64,000 nt of DNA from Clostridia bacterium (GCA_017525875.1 JAFXSG010000001.1:84570-148569), one strand, 5' to 3'. Numbered from the stretch's first letter, positions 1 to 10,300 are shown. The notes: generated by a model not told the origin, from the letters alone. A program made the numbers and translations.

Positions 1-675
1 CTCGATGACGTCCGCGCCGTAGGCAACGGAGTACCCGTTATCGCAGATATAGACGACGAGCTCGCCTTCGTAGTAGGGGTTTTCCCTGCACAGCATGAAC
101 GAAGGATCGAAGCCGTTTACGGCATACACCTCTCCTCTGAACACCCCTTCACCGTCATTGTACTCACTTGGCAGGCGATGATACACCTCTTTGACGGTCA
201 GGACCCGTTCGCCGAGGTATGCAGCCTGATCAAGCTCCCCGAAAGCGCTCCAGTACAGCCTTCCGTCATACTTGAAGAACGGCACCCATTCCACCAGCGT
301 GTTTTCCGGAACGTCGAAATGATTTGTCAGATCCACCTTTTCACCTCTTGCTGCTGCCATATCACGCTTATAGGACAGCACGATATTGGAATCGAACCCG
401 CCGCTTGAATGCAGCAGCGTAATGCGGGCGTGATCGCCGGGTACGTGAGTGTCGGCCGGCGCTTCTGTTTGTTCGCTCCCGTTAGCGGTCTGCTCTCCGC
501 CCTTGTGCCCGATCTTGCCGATCGCAAGCGCAAGCACGAGCGCGAGAACAAACATTGCCGCTGCCGCGATCGCCAATCCAAAGCCTCTTCTGCGCACGGG
601 GCGATAGTCCCCGGCCTGCTCCACAGCCCGATCGTCAACGGAATTCAGCGACTCCAGCAAATAATCGTTTTTCAT
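1..675 (-). CDS. Membrane-anchored putative anti-sigma factor, partial
   Basis: An uninterrupted frame of 225 residues starts at an ATG at 675 and runs off the left edge, so the C-terminus is missing. A short cytoplasmic N-terminus (about 30 residues, ending in an Arg-rich PVRRR stretch) precedes one transmembrane helix at about residues 31-53; the rest would be outside the cell and resembles no domain I recognise. The start overlaps the stop of the sigma gene (ATGA), so the two are translationally coupled. A one-helix protein coupled to an ECF sigma gene is usually its anti-sigma factor; no zinc-binding anti-sigma motif is visible, so the role is inferred from position and topology. Confidence 0.7.
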   Translation of the reverse strand, partial: MKNDYLLESLNSVDDRAVEQAGDYRPVRRRGFGLAIAAAAMFVLALVLALAIGKIGHKGGEQTANGSEQTEAPADTHVPGDHARITLLHSSGGFDSNIVLSYKRDMAAARGEKVDLTNHFDVPENTLVEWVPFFKYDGRLYWSAFGELDQAAYLGERVLTVKEVYHRLPSEYNDGEGVFRGEVYAVNGFDPSFMLCRENPYYEGELVVYICDNGYSVAYGADVIE

Positions 676-1232
676 AAGGAATACCCTTCCTTTCTCAAAT
701 AATCGGCAAGCCTTCCGCGCATGCGAAAGAGTTCTGTCTTGACCTTGCTCTTTGAGAAACCGAACCGCTTTGAAAGCTCATCAACGGAATCGAAGAACCA
801 ATACCTCCTGATAAAGAGCATCCGTTTTTCCTCAGGCTGTGCCGCAAGAAATGCGTTTATCATTCGCCCCAGCTCCTTTGCTTCCGCTTCGGTATCAACG
901 CTCATGTTCCCTGCAAGGCATTCCTCGAGCTCGTGCGTGAGCTCCGTGAATTCAGCGCTGCGCTTTCCGGCAGACGCTCTGCGAAGCCTGTCTATCGCAG
1001 CGGAGCGCAGCAGCTTTGCAAGAAACGCAAACAGGTATTCCCTCGGCTCATTCGGCGGGATCAGCTCCCAGGCACGCAGGTATACGTCGTTTTCGCACTC
1101 TTCGGCGGTCCCGGTGTCGCAGCCGAGCTTCAGTGCGGCCGACCTCAGCCTTGCGCCATACTTTAAGGACGTCTCCTTTACAGCATCCTCACTTCGCGCA
1201 AGATACAGATCAACGATCTTCGAATCGTTCAT
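672..1232 (-). CDS. ECF-type RNA polymerase sigma factor
   Basis: This 186-residue protein has the size and layout of an extracytoplasmic-function (sigma-70 family) factor: region 2 in the first ~95 residues (including YLFAFLAKLLRSAAIDRLRR, the helix that contacts the -10 element) and region 4 at about residues 125-180 with the helix-turn-helix VDELSKRFGFSKSKVKTELF. It would direct RNA polymerase to a small regulon, probably including its own operon. The start has a strong site, AAAGGAGG, 5 bases before the ATG. The next gene overlaps its stop and probably encodes its anti-sigma. The signal and target genes are unknown; the neighbouring surface-protein cassette is the obvious candidate. Confidence 0.9.
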   Translation of the reverse strand: MNDSKIVDLYLARSEDAVKETSLKYGARLRSAALKLGCDTGTAEECENDVYLRAWELIPPNEPREYLFAFLAKLLRSAAIDRLRRASAGKRSAEFTELTHELEECLAGNMSVDTEAEAKELGRMINAFLAAQPEEKRMLFIRRYWFFDSVDELSKRFGFSKSKVKTELFRMRGRLADYLRKEGYSL

Positions 1233-1267
1233 CGGAGCCTCCTTTCGTGCGTTTCGGTTTCACCCTT

Positions 1268-1297
1268 AATATCGCATTCCGCCGGGCTTTGGTTACA
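1268..1297 (-). promoter_or_regulatory. Candidate ECF-sigma-dependent promoter
   Basis: On the minus strand TGTAACC (1291-1297) and CGATATT (1268-1274) are separated by 16 bases, about 35 bases upstream of the sigma ATG. An AAC-containing -35 with a short CG-rich -10 is the general form of ECF promoters, so this may be an autoregulatory promoter. It is not a good sigma-A match. Confidence 0.45.
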
Positions 1298-1310
1298 GTG
1301 CTTAAACTGC

Positions 1311-1339
1311 AAAAAACGGCTTCGCATATGCCAAGCCGT
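1311..1339 (-). terminator. Rho-independent terminator of the HprK/PqqD operon
   Basis: Read on the minus strand, ACGGCTT and AAGCCGT form a 7-bp stem around a 10-base loop and are followed by six T residues. It lies just after the stop of the nucleotidyltransferase gene and separates that operon from the sigma factor gene. Confidence 0.75.
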
Positions 1340-1346
1340 AATTCGG

Positions 1347-2576
1347 TCAACTATCGATTATTCCGTATTGCTGAAGCAGCGCGATCCGGTTTTTTCCTAT
1401 CTTAAGGCTTTCTGCCGGGCTGACCGGACCGTTTTCGCGCTTGATCATGTACCTCCATGCCCTCTGCACCCACGCTGCGGGAAGCAGCCAAGGCTTCCTG
1501 CGCAGGTATGCGTAGCGTGATTCGAGGGCAGCTGCCGAGGGAAACAGCGACTTCAGCGTACTGCGCGCCTTCCGGCCGTTTTTCTGTGCAGCCACGGCGT
1601 CGAGCGTCATATTGCTCGAATGCAGGCGGTTGATATCGTTCGTACCGTACAGACCGCCTGTGATGATATCCTCAAGCAGCGGTTCAACGTCAATTTCGTT
1701 ATCCGCAAAACAGCTCGGCCGCTCCTCAAACCCGAGGTATTCTCTGCCGATGCCGAACATAGCCGCGGTCATTCGGTCGATGCGCAGTTTTTTGCATTCG
1801 GTGCCAATGCGCTCCCAATCGATCTCAGCGCTGTAATGCTTTGCGAACATATTGATATCCGCGATCTGGCGGATGCCTACGCCGCTGTGCAGGAAATGCT
1901 TGTAGGCGTGCAGGATGAGATAGAGCAGGTGATCGGTCGGCGCAAGCGTGCGCATCGTGACGCCCCAGACGTTCACCTCAACGCTCCGCTCGGCGGCATG
2001 CTCGAGCGCGGCGTTGCAGTCGCCGTATGCCTCGCTGTCCGGCGGGAAAAAGCACTTGTGGACCTCGATATACATGTGGTTATCGGGGTGCTTGTAAGCG
2101 ACCTCATGATCAACGTCAAGCCGCGAGTCCGGATCATACAGCTCAAATCCGTAATCCTCGAGCGCTTGATGATAACGCATGAAGTCATCCGGATCGACAA
2201 GCAGATCCTCATCCACGGATATGCGCTGATCCGGGTGAGGATAAAGCTCACGGCACATGATGCCCTTTGTGACGATAGGGAGAAGCCCCTTTCCGGCAAG
2301 ATATCGGTAGAACAGCGTGAATTCCGCCGTCTGTTTCGCCTGAGCAAGCGTTTCGCTTTTTGCCTTGCGGGTCAGATATTCCGCACGGCGGGCGGATGAG
2401 GTGACAGCAGGGGAGAGATATGTGGCCTGCGCGATCATCGGCAGGAGCCGGTTTTCGGATGCAAGCCGAAGAAGGCGAAGCCAATCGTCGTTTTGGATAG
2501 GCTCCGCCCACTGTACGTGCTCGTCATGCAGCGCGCAGCTGAATGCTTCTAAAAGTTTTGCTTCCGTATTGTTCAT
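1347..2576 (-). CDS. Nucleotidyltransferase family protein (NTP_transf_5-like)
   Basis: About 409 residues from the ATG at 2576. The central segment carries the nucleotidyltransferase signature of the uncharacterised NTP_transf_5 family: a TKG motif followed about 15 residues later by QRISVDEDLLV, whose acidic pair would bind metal and NTP. Members of this family occur with PqqD-like and HPr-kinase-like proteins in peptide-modification and surface-polymer clusters, and one was described beside the kinase in the paeninodin lasso-peptide cluster. Here it is the last gene of such an operon. The start is ambiguous: a TTG at 2588 overlaps the previous stop and lies 3 bases after GGAGG, while the ATG has no well-spaced site. 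The substrate is unknown. Confidence 0.8.
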   Translation of the reverse strand: MNNTEAKLLEAFSCALHDEHVQWAEPIQNDDWLRLLRLASENRLLPMIAQATYLSPAVTSSARRAEYLTRKAKSETLAQAKQTAEFTLFYRYLAGKGLLPIVTKGIMCRELYPHPDQRISVDEDLLVDPDDFMRYHQALEDYGFELYDPDSRLDVDHEVAYKHPDNHMYIEVHKCFFPPDSEAYGDCNAALEHAAERSVEVNVWGVTMRTLAPTDHLLYLILHAYKHFLHSGVGIRQIADINMFAKHYSAEIDWERIGTECKKLRIDRMTAAMFGIGREYLGFEERPSCFADNEIDVEPLLEDIITGGLYGTNDINRLHSSNMTLDAVAAQKNGRKARSTLKSLFPSAAALESRYAYLRRKPWLLPAAWVQRAWRYMIKRENGPVSPAESLKIGKNRIALLQQYGIIDS

Positions 2577-2584
2577 ACGGCGGA

Positions 2585-2917
2585 TCAAAGTCCTCCGGAT
2601 CCCTGATCTGTTGGGACCTCAATGACTATATCCTCGCCATGAGTATCGATCCATGCGTCGGGGTCAAACGTCTCGGCGGGTTCACCGGTCTCAACAAGCT
2701 CGCCGGTTTCAGCGGGCTCCGCCGATTCGGCAGGTTCCGCGGTTGCGTCCCCGGGAGCGGGCGTAGCGGCGGCTTCAGTATCGGTCACGACAGGAGCCGC
2801 TGTGGGATCCGTGCCGGCCGGATCACCGTTCGGATTGCAGCACAACAGCTTTACGGCGATGAGAGCGCCGACGATAAGCACTGCCGCAATGATTATTGCA
2901 ATGAGTCTTTTGTTCAT
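2585..2917 (-). CDS. Small membrane-anchored Pro/Ala/Thr/Glu-rich protein
   Basis: A 110-residue protein starting at the ATG at 2917, 4 bases after the PqqD stop and behind AAAGGATGA. One hydrophobic helix at about residues 4-22 is followed by a pair of cysteines and then a low-complexity extracellular stretch rich in Thr, Ala, Pro and Glu, with repeated ETGE/PAE units. No catalytic domain is visible. It sits between the PqqD-like and nucleotidyltransferase genes and is probably co-translated with both. It could be a membrane tether or surface spacer of the cassette, but no function can be assigned from sequence. Confidence 0.75.
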   Translation of the reverse strand: MNKRLIAIIIAAVLIVGALIAVKLLCCNPNGDPAGTDPTAAPVVTDTEAAATPAPGDATAEPAESAEPAETGELVETGEPAETFDPDAWIDTHGEDIVIEVPTDQGSGGL

Positions 2918-2921
2918 TCGA

Positions 2922-3215
2922 TCATCCTTTCTGCTCATCGGAGAGCAAATAGTTTAGTCCTGCCATCTGCTTGATGAAATCCTCGATCACGGTGCGCAGC
3001 GCTTCGCGGTCATCGACCTCGAACTCTGCTTCGACAGCGGCAATAAGCTGCTCCGTGTCCGCCCCTTTCTCAAGCTGTTTCCACAGGAACGCGGAGGGTT
3101 CGTTGATCTGTGTGACGTACGGGCAAAGGTTCGTCAGGGAGCTCGCCGCAACGAGTATATTCTCGCCGCAGATATCGGTCAGCACTATGCCGGGTCTTGT
3201 TCTGTACTTAACCAT
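2922..3215 (-). CDS. PqqD family protein
   Basis: A 97-residue protein of PqqD size and pattern: an N-terminal beta segment (VLTDICGENILVAAS), the typical NEPSAFLWKQLEKGADTEQL stretch in which the start of the winged helix is recognisable, then a helix ending near residue 90. PqqD proteins act as carriers that present a precursor peptide to a modifying enzyme, either alone or fused to it. Its start lies behind GAAGGAGG and overlaps the end of the kinase-like gene by 8 bases. In this operon no radical-SAM or cyclase partner is present, so the peptide it would bind is unknown; the 105-residue protein encoded upstream is one candidate. Confidence 0.85.
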   Translation of the reverse strand: MVKYRTRPGIVLTDICGENILVAASSLTNLCPYVTQINEPSAFLWKQLEKGADTEQLIAAVEAEFEVDDREALRTVIEDFIKQMAGLNYLLSDEQKG

Positions 3216-3948
3216 TCGCGCCTCCTTCTCGGTTCCCTATAATAAACGCACGAAGAATCTCCGTGGATGGATCATCGCCCTTGTTGATGAATTTCGCAAG
3301 CTTGCCGGCGCCGATCAAGCGGTCCATGACCTTTGCAAGCGCACGGATCTCAGTCTCCGTCCCGGGCGTAACGATGGCCTGATTGAAAAACGGGATCACA
3401 GCTTCCCTCGGTTCAAGCGGTTCGAGCCTGTTTTCACCGCCCTGCTCAAGCAGTATGACGCCGCCGAGCGGAGCGCGAAGGTCCTTGTTTCCGAAGTTCT
3501 CCTTGCCGCACCACGGCGTGGAATGGATCATCACCGTGCCGTCTTCCCGCGGTTCGATCACGGGCATATCGCCTGTGATCATTTCGATCTCACCGGGGTG
3601 CAGTTGGCACCAGTTCAAAAACTGAGTGGTCTTCCCCGTACCGCTCGGAGCGGCAAGCAGCCATGCCTTGCCTTTGCAAACGAACGCTGCGGAATGAAAA
3701 ATGCAGCAGCCCCATTTGAGCAAATGTCTTGATGTCAGCTCGATCAGCAGGCGGTACTCAACGTAATCGTCCCTGTACTCCGGCAAAAGCTTCCGTCCGG
3801 TCTCCATCAGCTCGGGCGTGGCGCAAATGTCAAACTCCTCCCCGGCCACCGGGCGGATATAGGAGCGAAAATTCAGCCACGTCCTCCTGCAGAGGAACGA
3901 ATACCGCACCTCATGCCCCGCATATTCAACTGCAAAGACCCTTTTCAT
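3208..3948 (-). CDS. HPr kinase-like P-loop protein
   Basis: A 246-residue protein with a P-loop at residues 100-108 (APSGTGKTT) preceded by IFHSAAF, the arrangement of the HprK C-terminal kinase domain, and a downstream GVILLEQGGENRLEPL segment also typical of HprK relatives. The N-terminal regulatory domain of true HprK is replaced by a short unrelated region, and no HPr or PTS gene is nearby. Relatives in some RiPP clusters phosphorylate the precursor peptide, so a kinase acting on a local protein is likely but unproven. It begins the four-gene operon and has its own strong promoter, whose predicted transcript starts at or next to the ATG. Confidence 0.8.
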   Translation of the reverse strand: MKRVFAVEYAGHEVRYSFLCRRTWLNFRSYIRPVAGEEFDICATPELMETGRKLLPEYRDDYVEYRLLIELTSRHLLKWGCCIFHSAAFVCKGKAWLLAAPSGTGKTTQFLNWCQLHPGEIEMITGDMPVIEPREDGTVMIHSTPWCGKENFGNKDLRAPLGGVILLEQGGENRLEPLEPREAVIPFFNQAIVTPGTETEIRALAKVMDRLIGAGKLAKFINKGDDPSTEILRAFIIGNREGGANG

Positions 3949-3955
3949 CTATTTT

Positions 3956-3983
3956 ATTATACACGGTGCGTTTACCTTGTCAA
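3956..3983 (-). promoter_or_regulatory. Sigma-A promoter of the HprK/PqqD operon
   Basis: On the minus strand TTGACA (3978-3983) and TATAAT (3956-3961) are perfect consensus hexamers 16 bases apart. Only 7 bases separate the -10 from the ATG at 3948, so the transcript is predicted to be leaderless or nearly so, and no ribosome site is visible. Confidence 0.85.
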
Positions 3984-3988
3984 GAAGA

Positions 3989-4016
3989 AAAGCGCGGAGG
4001 CTTGCTCCGCGCTTTT
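3989..4016 (-). terminator. Strong intrinsic terminator after the surface-protein genes
   Basis: AAAGCGCGGAG and CTCCGCGCTTT form a perfect 11-bp stem with a 5-base loop. On the minus strand it is followed by TTTTCTTCTT. It ends transcription of the large surface protein and the 105-residue gene and insulates the HprK promoter just beyond. Confidence 0.9.
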
Positions 4017-4035
4017 GCTTGTTGGTTCAGATGAG

Positions 4036-4353
4036 TTACCACTGATAGGGCACAACGTAGATGCCAAAATCCTCTTCGCTGTAACCAAGGGCTTTCCACT
4101 GAGCGAGGCTGTAATCGCAGTCCGCAAACCACATGCCGTAGTCGTACATATCGGGCTGGCCGGACGTACCCTTGTCGTTCTGTTGATCGTAGAACTGCCA
4201 AAGGTTATCCGGGTGAGTAGCCCAAGCGTTAAAGTTCATCGGCAGGTCGTTGTTACCCAGACCGTCCTGAGCAGTACCGCCGCCGATGACGCCGGTAGGC
4301 GAGGGACTGGCTTCGAATACGATACCGGGGATACCGAATTTATTCTTGCTCAT
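4036..4353 (-). CDS. 105-residue protein of unknown function, candidate modified substrate
   Basis: It starts at the ATG at 4353, 6 bases after an AGAGGTGG ribosome site and 20 bases after the stop of the giant surface protein, and it ends before a strong terminator, so the two are one transcript. There is no signal peptide or membrane segment. The first ~35 residues include GVIGGGTAQDG, which looks like a Gly-rich processing site. The rest is rich in Asp, Asn, Tyr, Trp and Met and ends in VVPYQW. I do not recognise a family. Its position next to a PqqD/kinase-like operon makes it a candidate substrate of that operon, which is inference only. Confidence 0.7.
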   Translation of the reverse strand: MSKNKFGIPGIVFEASPSPTGVIGGGTAQDGLGNNDLPMNFNAWATHPDNLWQFYDQQNDKGTSGQPDMYDYGMWFADCDYSLAQWKALGYSEEDFGIYVVPYQW

Positions 4354-4373
4354 GTATTTCCACCTCTTTCTGA

Positions 4374-7300
4374 TCAGTTCCACTTGGTAACTGAATAGTT
4401 GGCAACAGAGTCGGACTGGGACGCAATACCAACGGAGTTGATGTTATCGAGGCCCTGATACGTCCTGATCGCATAACCGGTGACCCTGAGGCCGTCCGGC
4501 GTTACCCAGTACTGAGCAACGGTGTCGCCGTTATTCAGCAGATTCACAACGGGCTGGCCGTTGCTGCCGTGGTTGATAACGGTCAGATAGTTCAGATAGC
4601 CCCTCGTGCGGAACAGGCTCGTTGCGGTCAGCGTCTGAGAGCTGTCGCCGTGCGTGGTCGTCACCGTAAGGGATCTGACGATATGCTCTGCAGCGTCATT
4701 AGCGGACTTAACGACGTAACCGGTCTCCAGATAATCGGTGTAGGACAGGTCAACGTCGGAGATCAGCCACGCGGTGGAGATGCTGCCGCTGGCAAGGTAG
4801 TAGGTGTAGTGCAGGTAAGGCCTCAGGTACTTGTCGGCCGGGACCTCCTTGATGTAGTAGGTCGTGCCGGCAACGGGATTCAGCTCGGTGCCGTAGTCGG
4901 CATTGTCAGCCTGCTTGTAAGGCACTGCGGTCCACTTGACGTTATAGCCGTTGTAGGCCTTTGCTGCGGTGCCGTTCACGGGAGCGTCCTGCTTCTGCTG
5001 TGCCCAGGAAGCGTCCTTAACGAGCTCGCCGTTGTTCCAGGAGACGTTAACGTCATCCCAGGTCATGACCTTTGCGCCGTCTTCCTGAGTGAACTGACCG
5101 CTGACGCCGTCATAGTACTTGTAGTAACCGGCGTAGAGGTAGTTCTCCGTGGTGCTGCCGGCGAGGTCGTAGGTGCCGTCCTTAGTGGTGCGGACGATCT
5201 TCTCGACCTGGTTGGTGCCGGAATGGTAGACGTAGAACACGCTTGCCCAGACGGCGTACATGCCGTGGTAGGGCATGATCTCGTCCGCGGCGACTGCGGT
5301 GGCGGGCTTCCACTCGTCACCGAACTTCGCGAGGAAGTAGCCGTGGGTCTCGCCCTCAGTGGGGTAGACGTACTTAAGGAACAGGTCGTCCTCGTTCAGA
5401 TCGCGGACCTTCGTATAATCCGGGTTCGCAACCTGCTGATGAGTATCGGGATCCTCGATAGTGGGCATAAACTCGGTGCCGATGTTGCCGTTCGTATCGC
5501 TGATCGGGATCCTTGCCCAGCCGAGGAACACGTGGTCTTCCCAAACGAGGTTGTCGTCGTCGCCCCAGATGAGCTCGTCGGCCTTGGCGCCGCCAGGGGT
5601 GGTGGTATCCGCCTCGGGATACTCGATAGCGATGGTCTCGTTCATGATGACGTCGGTGGAGTTCTTGTAATCACCGGTGTTGTTGTTCGCGTGCCAGGTG
5701 ATGTGGGTCTTCTCCTGGATGACCCTCGGGCCGTAGGTCGCGCGGAGCGTTACGGTGTAAGTCTTGGTGACGGTCTTCGAATAGGTCGCGTAAACGACGA
5801 GGTTCGAAGTGATTTCGGAGAAGTCCTTATCCCAACCGGTGAAGTTGTAGCCGGGACGGGTGGGATCGGCGGGCGCAGAAGCGCTTTCACCCTCGGCAAC
5901 GGTCTGGGTGCTGAGCACGCGGCCGTTCCAATCCTTGAAGGTGACGAGGTAGTGACCGGCCTGCTGGAACTCATAATACGCGGTGAACGTCAGATCCTCG
6001 GTGACCGTGGTGTAGTTAGCGGGATCGGGATTCCAGCGGACGAAGTAGTAGTTCTCGTTGCTGTGGTCGGGCGTGGCGGGAGTCGCGGGCATCGCGCCGC
6101 CGTCCTCGACTTCATAGGCATGAATGATGCTTTCGGTATAGCCGTCGACAAACGTCACGGTGTGCGGAACGGCAACCTGCTCCTCGACCCACTCCTTGTG
6201 GTAGAGCTGGACGTATTCACTGGAAGAATGCTCCGTGAACACACCCATGTAGTTGCCGGTACCGCCGGCAGAAGCATACTCCGCGTACATCGTCGTTCCG
6301 TTGACGGAACGCGTCAGGGTCTTGTTGGCCGAATTCCAGACCCAGTTTGTAGCATAAGTGTTCGAAGTGTCGGGATACAGATCGTTATATCCCGTGCTGG
6401 AGTAAGTCCTGAGGTAATAGTTGGAGTTGCTGCCACTCGTGATAGTACCGCCTGTGGTCGTAGAGAAGGTCCAGGTGCAGTAATCAAGATTGGTCGCGTT
6501 GCCGGTAACGCCGGTAACGATCTCGCCGTCCCTGATCGCTACGCCGGTATAGCCGAGGTAATTACTACTGTTATTATAATAGTAGTGGTTGGTCGCTGTT
6601 TCGTTGTAGTTGACCGCAAGATAAACGGTATCGCCTACGACAAAGCCGATCAGGTAATCGTCATCGGGAACGATAGTGGTGACGGGCTTCCACTCATAGT
6701 GACCTTCGCCCTGCGAGGAGTTCTGCTCATACTGAGCGGTGACCGTGAGGTTGGAGGTGACGTTCGAGAAGTCGACGTCCCAACCGGTGAAGGTGTAGCC
6801 GGCGCGGGAGGGATCCGCGGGAGCGGTCGCAGCCTGGCCCTCGGTGACGGTCTGAGTCTTCAGAACGGTGCCGTCCCAATCCTGGAAGGTGACGGTGTAG
6901 GTGGCAGCAGCGTTCTTCGTGTAGGTGACGGTGACCTCAACGTCCGAAGTGCCCATGGTGCCGGATACGGTCGTCTGGCTCGGCGTGTAGCCGGTGATGG
7001 ACGGAACGGTTACGCTGTAGTCTTCGCCCTGAGCGACCTGCGAGTTATGCGCAGTGGGAGCGGTGGTGCCGTCTGCCATCACGTAGTTGACCGTGAGGTT
7101 ATAAGCGCGGGCGTAGATGCTGATGGCGTCGGCAGAACTTGCCTTAGCAACAGAATAGTCATAATAATCGGTGCTGGATGTATCCAAGTACAGGTAGTAA
7201 TAGCCACCCGCCTCCACCTGGTTATTAAAGCGACGGCTGCTGTCGTACAGCCATGCTAAAGCCGTCGACGATGTGGTAAGGTAACCGTCATCATAATCAG

Positions 7301-10300
7301 TAAGGTCAAGATATTCACTATTTGCAACATTTCGCCACGTATAGCCATTGGCTGCATTGCCACCTGCGACCCAAGTTACATCGTTGACAGAATCTGCGGG
7401 AACGGCGATAGTATCGCCGGTTTTTGTTACAACAACGGCAAGCAGCCAGCTCTTGCTTGCATTACCTGAATCAGACCCGTCTGCATTAAATGAATTAGGA
7501 GTATGATCCTTCGAAAGAGCGTAAGCATCGGCGGCATCCGAAACGATAACGTAGGGAACGCCGACAACGGGAGCGTCGACCTTCTTGTAGGTCACGGTCT
7601 CGTCAGAACCGGAGCCGCTGTCGTCCTGAACGTAGAGCTTGACTGTAACGTCGTTGCCGGAGGTTGTTGTGACCGCACGCATATTATTACCGCCGTCGTA
7701 GCTGTAATATGAAGCGTACTTGTTGTTATTGTACCTTAAAGTGTTAGCTGAGGCATTCCATGTCCAATTATAACTGGGTTCGGAACGATCGGGATACAAG
7801 TCAACGTAGCTGCCGGCAGAAGCATATAGATACCTGCTGCCGTATACGCTGGTGATGTTGCCGCCGGTGGTGCTTGAGAAATTCCACTGGCAGTACTGCA
7901 GATCGGTCGCATTGCCGGATACGCCTACGATCTTGCCGCCGTTGAATACAGCGGGAGCGGTATAGCCGTAATAGTTATAGTTGCTATCGGAAACATAGTA
8001 TCTTGCATTGCCGGATTGAGACGCGTTATAGCTGACCATCAGGTAAACCGTGCCGTCGACCTCAAAGCCGATCAGGTAGGTCTTGCTGGTATCGATGGTA
8101 GTATCGGTGTACTCGACCCAGGTCTCGCCGGCCTTGGTATCGACGGAGGTGCTCCTGGTGCCGTATACGGGGTTCAGCGTGATGGTGCCTTCCACCGCGT
8201 ACTGAGCGTCGACCTCGAAATCCTGGCCGGGATGCTTGTAGATGCCGGTGCCATTGCCGTTCTTATCGAGGATCTCCCAATAGAGGAACTGCCAATCCTT
8301 GGGGATATCCGGAGTGGAGGCGGTGCGGGTATAGGCGGTCGCCTTGTCCATGTAGCGGAGCGGATCCTCCCAGTAGGTGGGGGTGCCGTCCAGCTCGGCG
8401 AAGGTGCCGGTATGGCCGGCCACGTTCTCCTGCTCAATGGCATTGTACCTGACGGTGATGCCGTTGGCGCCGGAAAGGACCTTACGCCACTTGGCGTAAA
8501 TGACGACCTTCTTGGTGATCCAGGGACGGTTGATATCGCCATTGGTGCCGTTGGACTCGGTGGGTTCGGTCTTGGGATAGTTCACCGCGATTTCGTCATT
8601 CAGACGAGTGGCGAAGTTGTAGGGCTCCGTGCAGGCCTCGTCAATGTACCAGCCGACAAGGACGTAGTTGCCGTTCGCGTCGCTGGCTTCGATGGGCTGA
8701 CCGTCGGAGATCTGGCCGAGGTAATCCACGCGGAAGTTCATCGCCTGGCTCGATTCCGCCCACTGGACCTGGAAATTGGGATCGGAGGGGAGGTTGGGCT
8801 CAAGGAACACGCGGTACTGGCGCTTGATGAACTTGGCATAAACCGTTACGCCGTTAAGAGGCATGGTCTTGCCGGTGAAATCATAGGCGGTGGTGCAGCC
8901 GGGGTCGACGTACCAGCCGTCGAAGATGAAGCTTTCATCCGTGAAATCGCCCGCGGAGATCGGATCGTAGTAGTTGGCGCCGCCGACCTTGTAGGAATCG
9001 ATGGAAGCCTCGTAGTAGATAGTCGGGGACTGCTTGAGCTGACCGGCCATCGGGCCGTCTACGGCGTTGCCGTTGCCGTCCGCATATTTGCCGACCATGT
9101 AGTGGATGCGGTACTTGTTGCGGGTGTAACGGAACTGGATACCGCCCTCTGTGGCGTTCCAACGTATAAGCTCATGACGGGTATTGCCTTCATACTCAAC
9201 GCCGGTGCCATATTCAAACCAATCCGTCCAACCATCAACAGCAGTATGGGATTCGGGGTTTACAAGGTTGTCGCCGTTATACTCCGTACCGGTCGTATAA
9301 GTAGTAACACCGGAAGGAAGGTTGATCCTGAATACGGAACGTGTGAAGCCCTGGAAGCTCCTGAATACCATGCCGTTGCCAGTCTGAGTGGGGATCGTGT
9401 AGTTCGCGGACGCAGGCCAATTGCCATTTTCGTCCATCAGGAAATGGTAGACGTTGGTATTGAAGTTTTCAGAACGGCCGTAGAAGTCGGTATGGTAAAC
9501 GTCTGCGGGATCCTCATTCGCACTCTGGCCGAAAGTATCTTCAATACTGGTAAAGGTGCTGCCTGAGGCCGAATTGAACCAACGGTAGTCGGTCGGCCAG
9601 GTATAACCCGCTGTTACCAAGCGCTGGCCGTAAAGACCCGAGAAGGTCGTTCTTTCGCCATAGTTCGGAACATAGATCGAGCTGCTCGAGGAAGATACAC
9701 GCCTGTAGACCGTTAACGAGGAATTGTATTCCATCCAGTACGTAGAGCCATTATACGTAAAGTAATAATCGTAATAACTCGAAGAATACGTCAGCGCGTA
9801 GAAAGTGTTGTCGATCAGCACGAAGTACGTATTGGAAGAAGTACTTGTCAGGCTGCCGGGCCATACATAGTATCCATAGGTACCGGCCGAATTGTGGTTG
9901 GTAATAGGATAGTATGTACCGTTCTCATAGTAATAATAGACGCCGGATGAAAAATTGACGCTGGTAGCTCTGGAGTAGCCGGTGGGGATGAGGAAGGTGT
10001 AAGTGACCAACTCACGATCCCAATAGAGGTTGACTACCGTGGAGCCGTTGGGAAGCACCGTGGTGTTGTTGGCAGTCACGCCGCCGCCAATGGTGACGTA
10101 GCCGCTGCCCGAAGCTGCCTGATGAGTGCTGTTGTATTTGAATCCGAAGAAGTTATTCCAAGTACCGGAACCGTCGGGCTTGGTATTGATGCCATATTCG
10201 CTGGTATCACTATCCACGGTGTAGGTGTGAGTGGTTTTGAAATAACTCAGATCGAGAGCGGAAACGTTCGTATTCGGCGCGGCGTTCAGCGTGGTGGAGA

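Noticed and set aside
1347-4353. A lasso-peptide cluster
   Set aside because: PqqD, HPr-kinase-like and nucleotidyltransferase genes occur in some lasso clusters, but the asparagine-synthetase-like cyclase and the leader protease are absent here.
4569-7259. An 896-residue open frame on the plus strand opposite the giant surface protein
   Set aside because: Its protein is low-complexity Val/Gly/Arg-rich with no domain, and it lies wholly opposite a gene with a signal peptide and clear repeats. The lack of stops comes from the codon pattern of the real gene.
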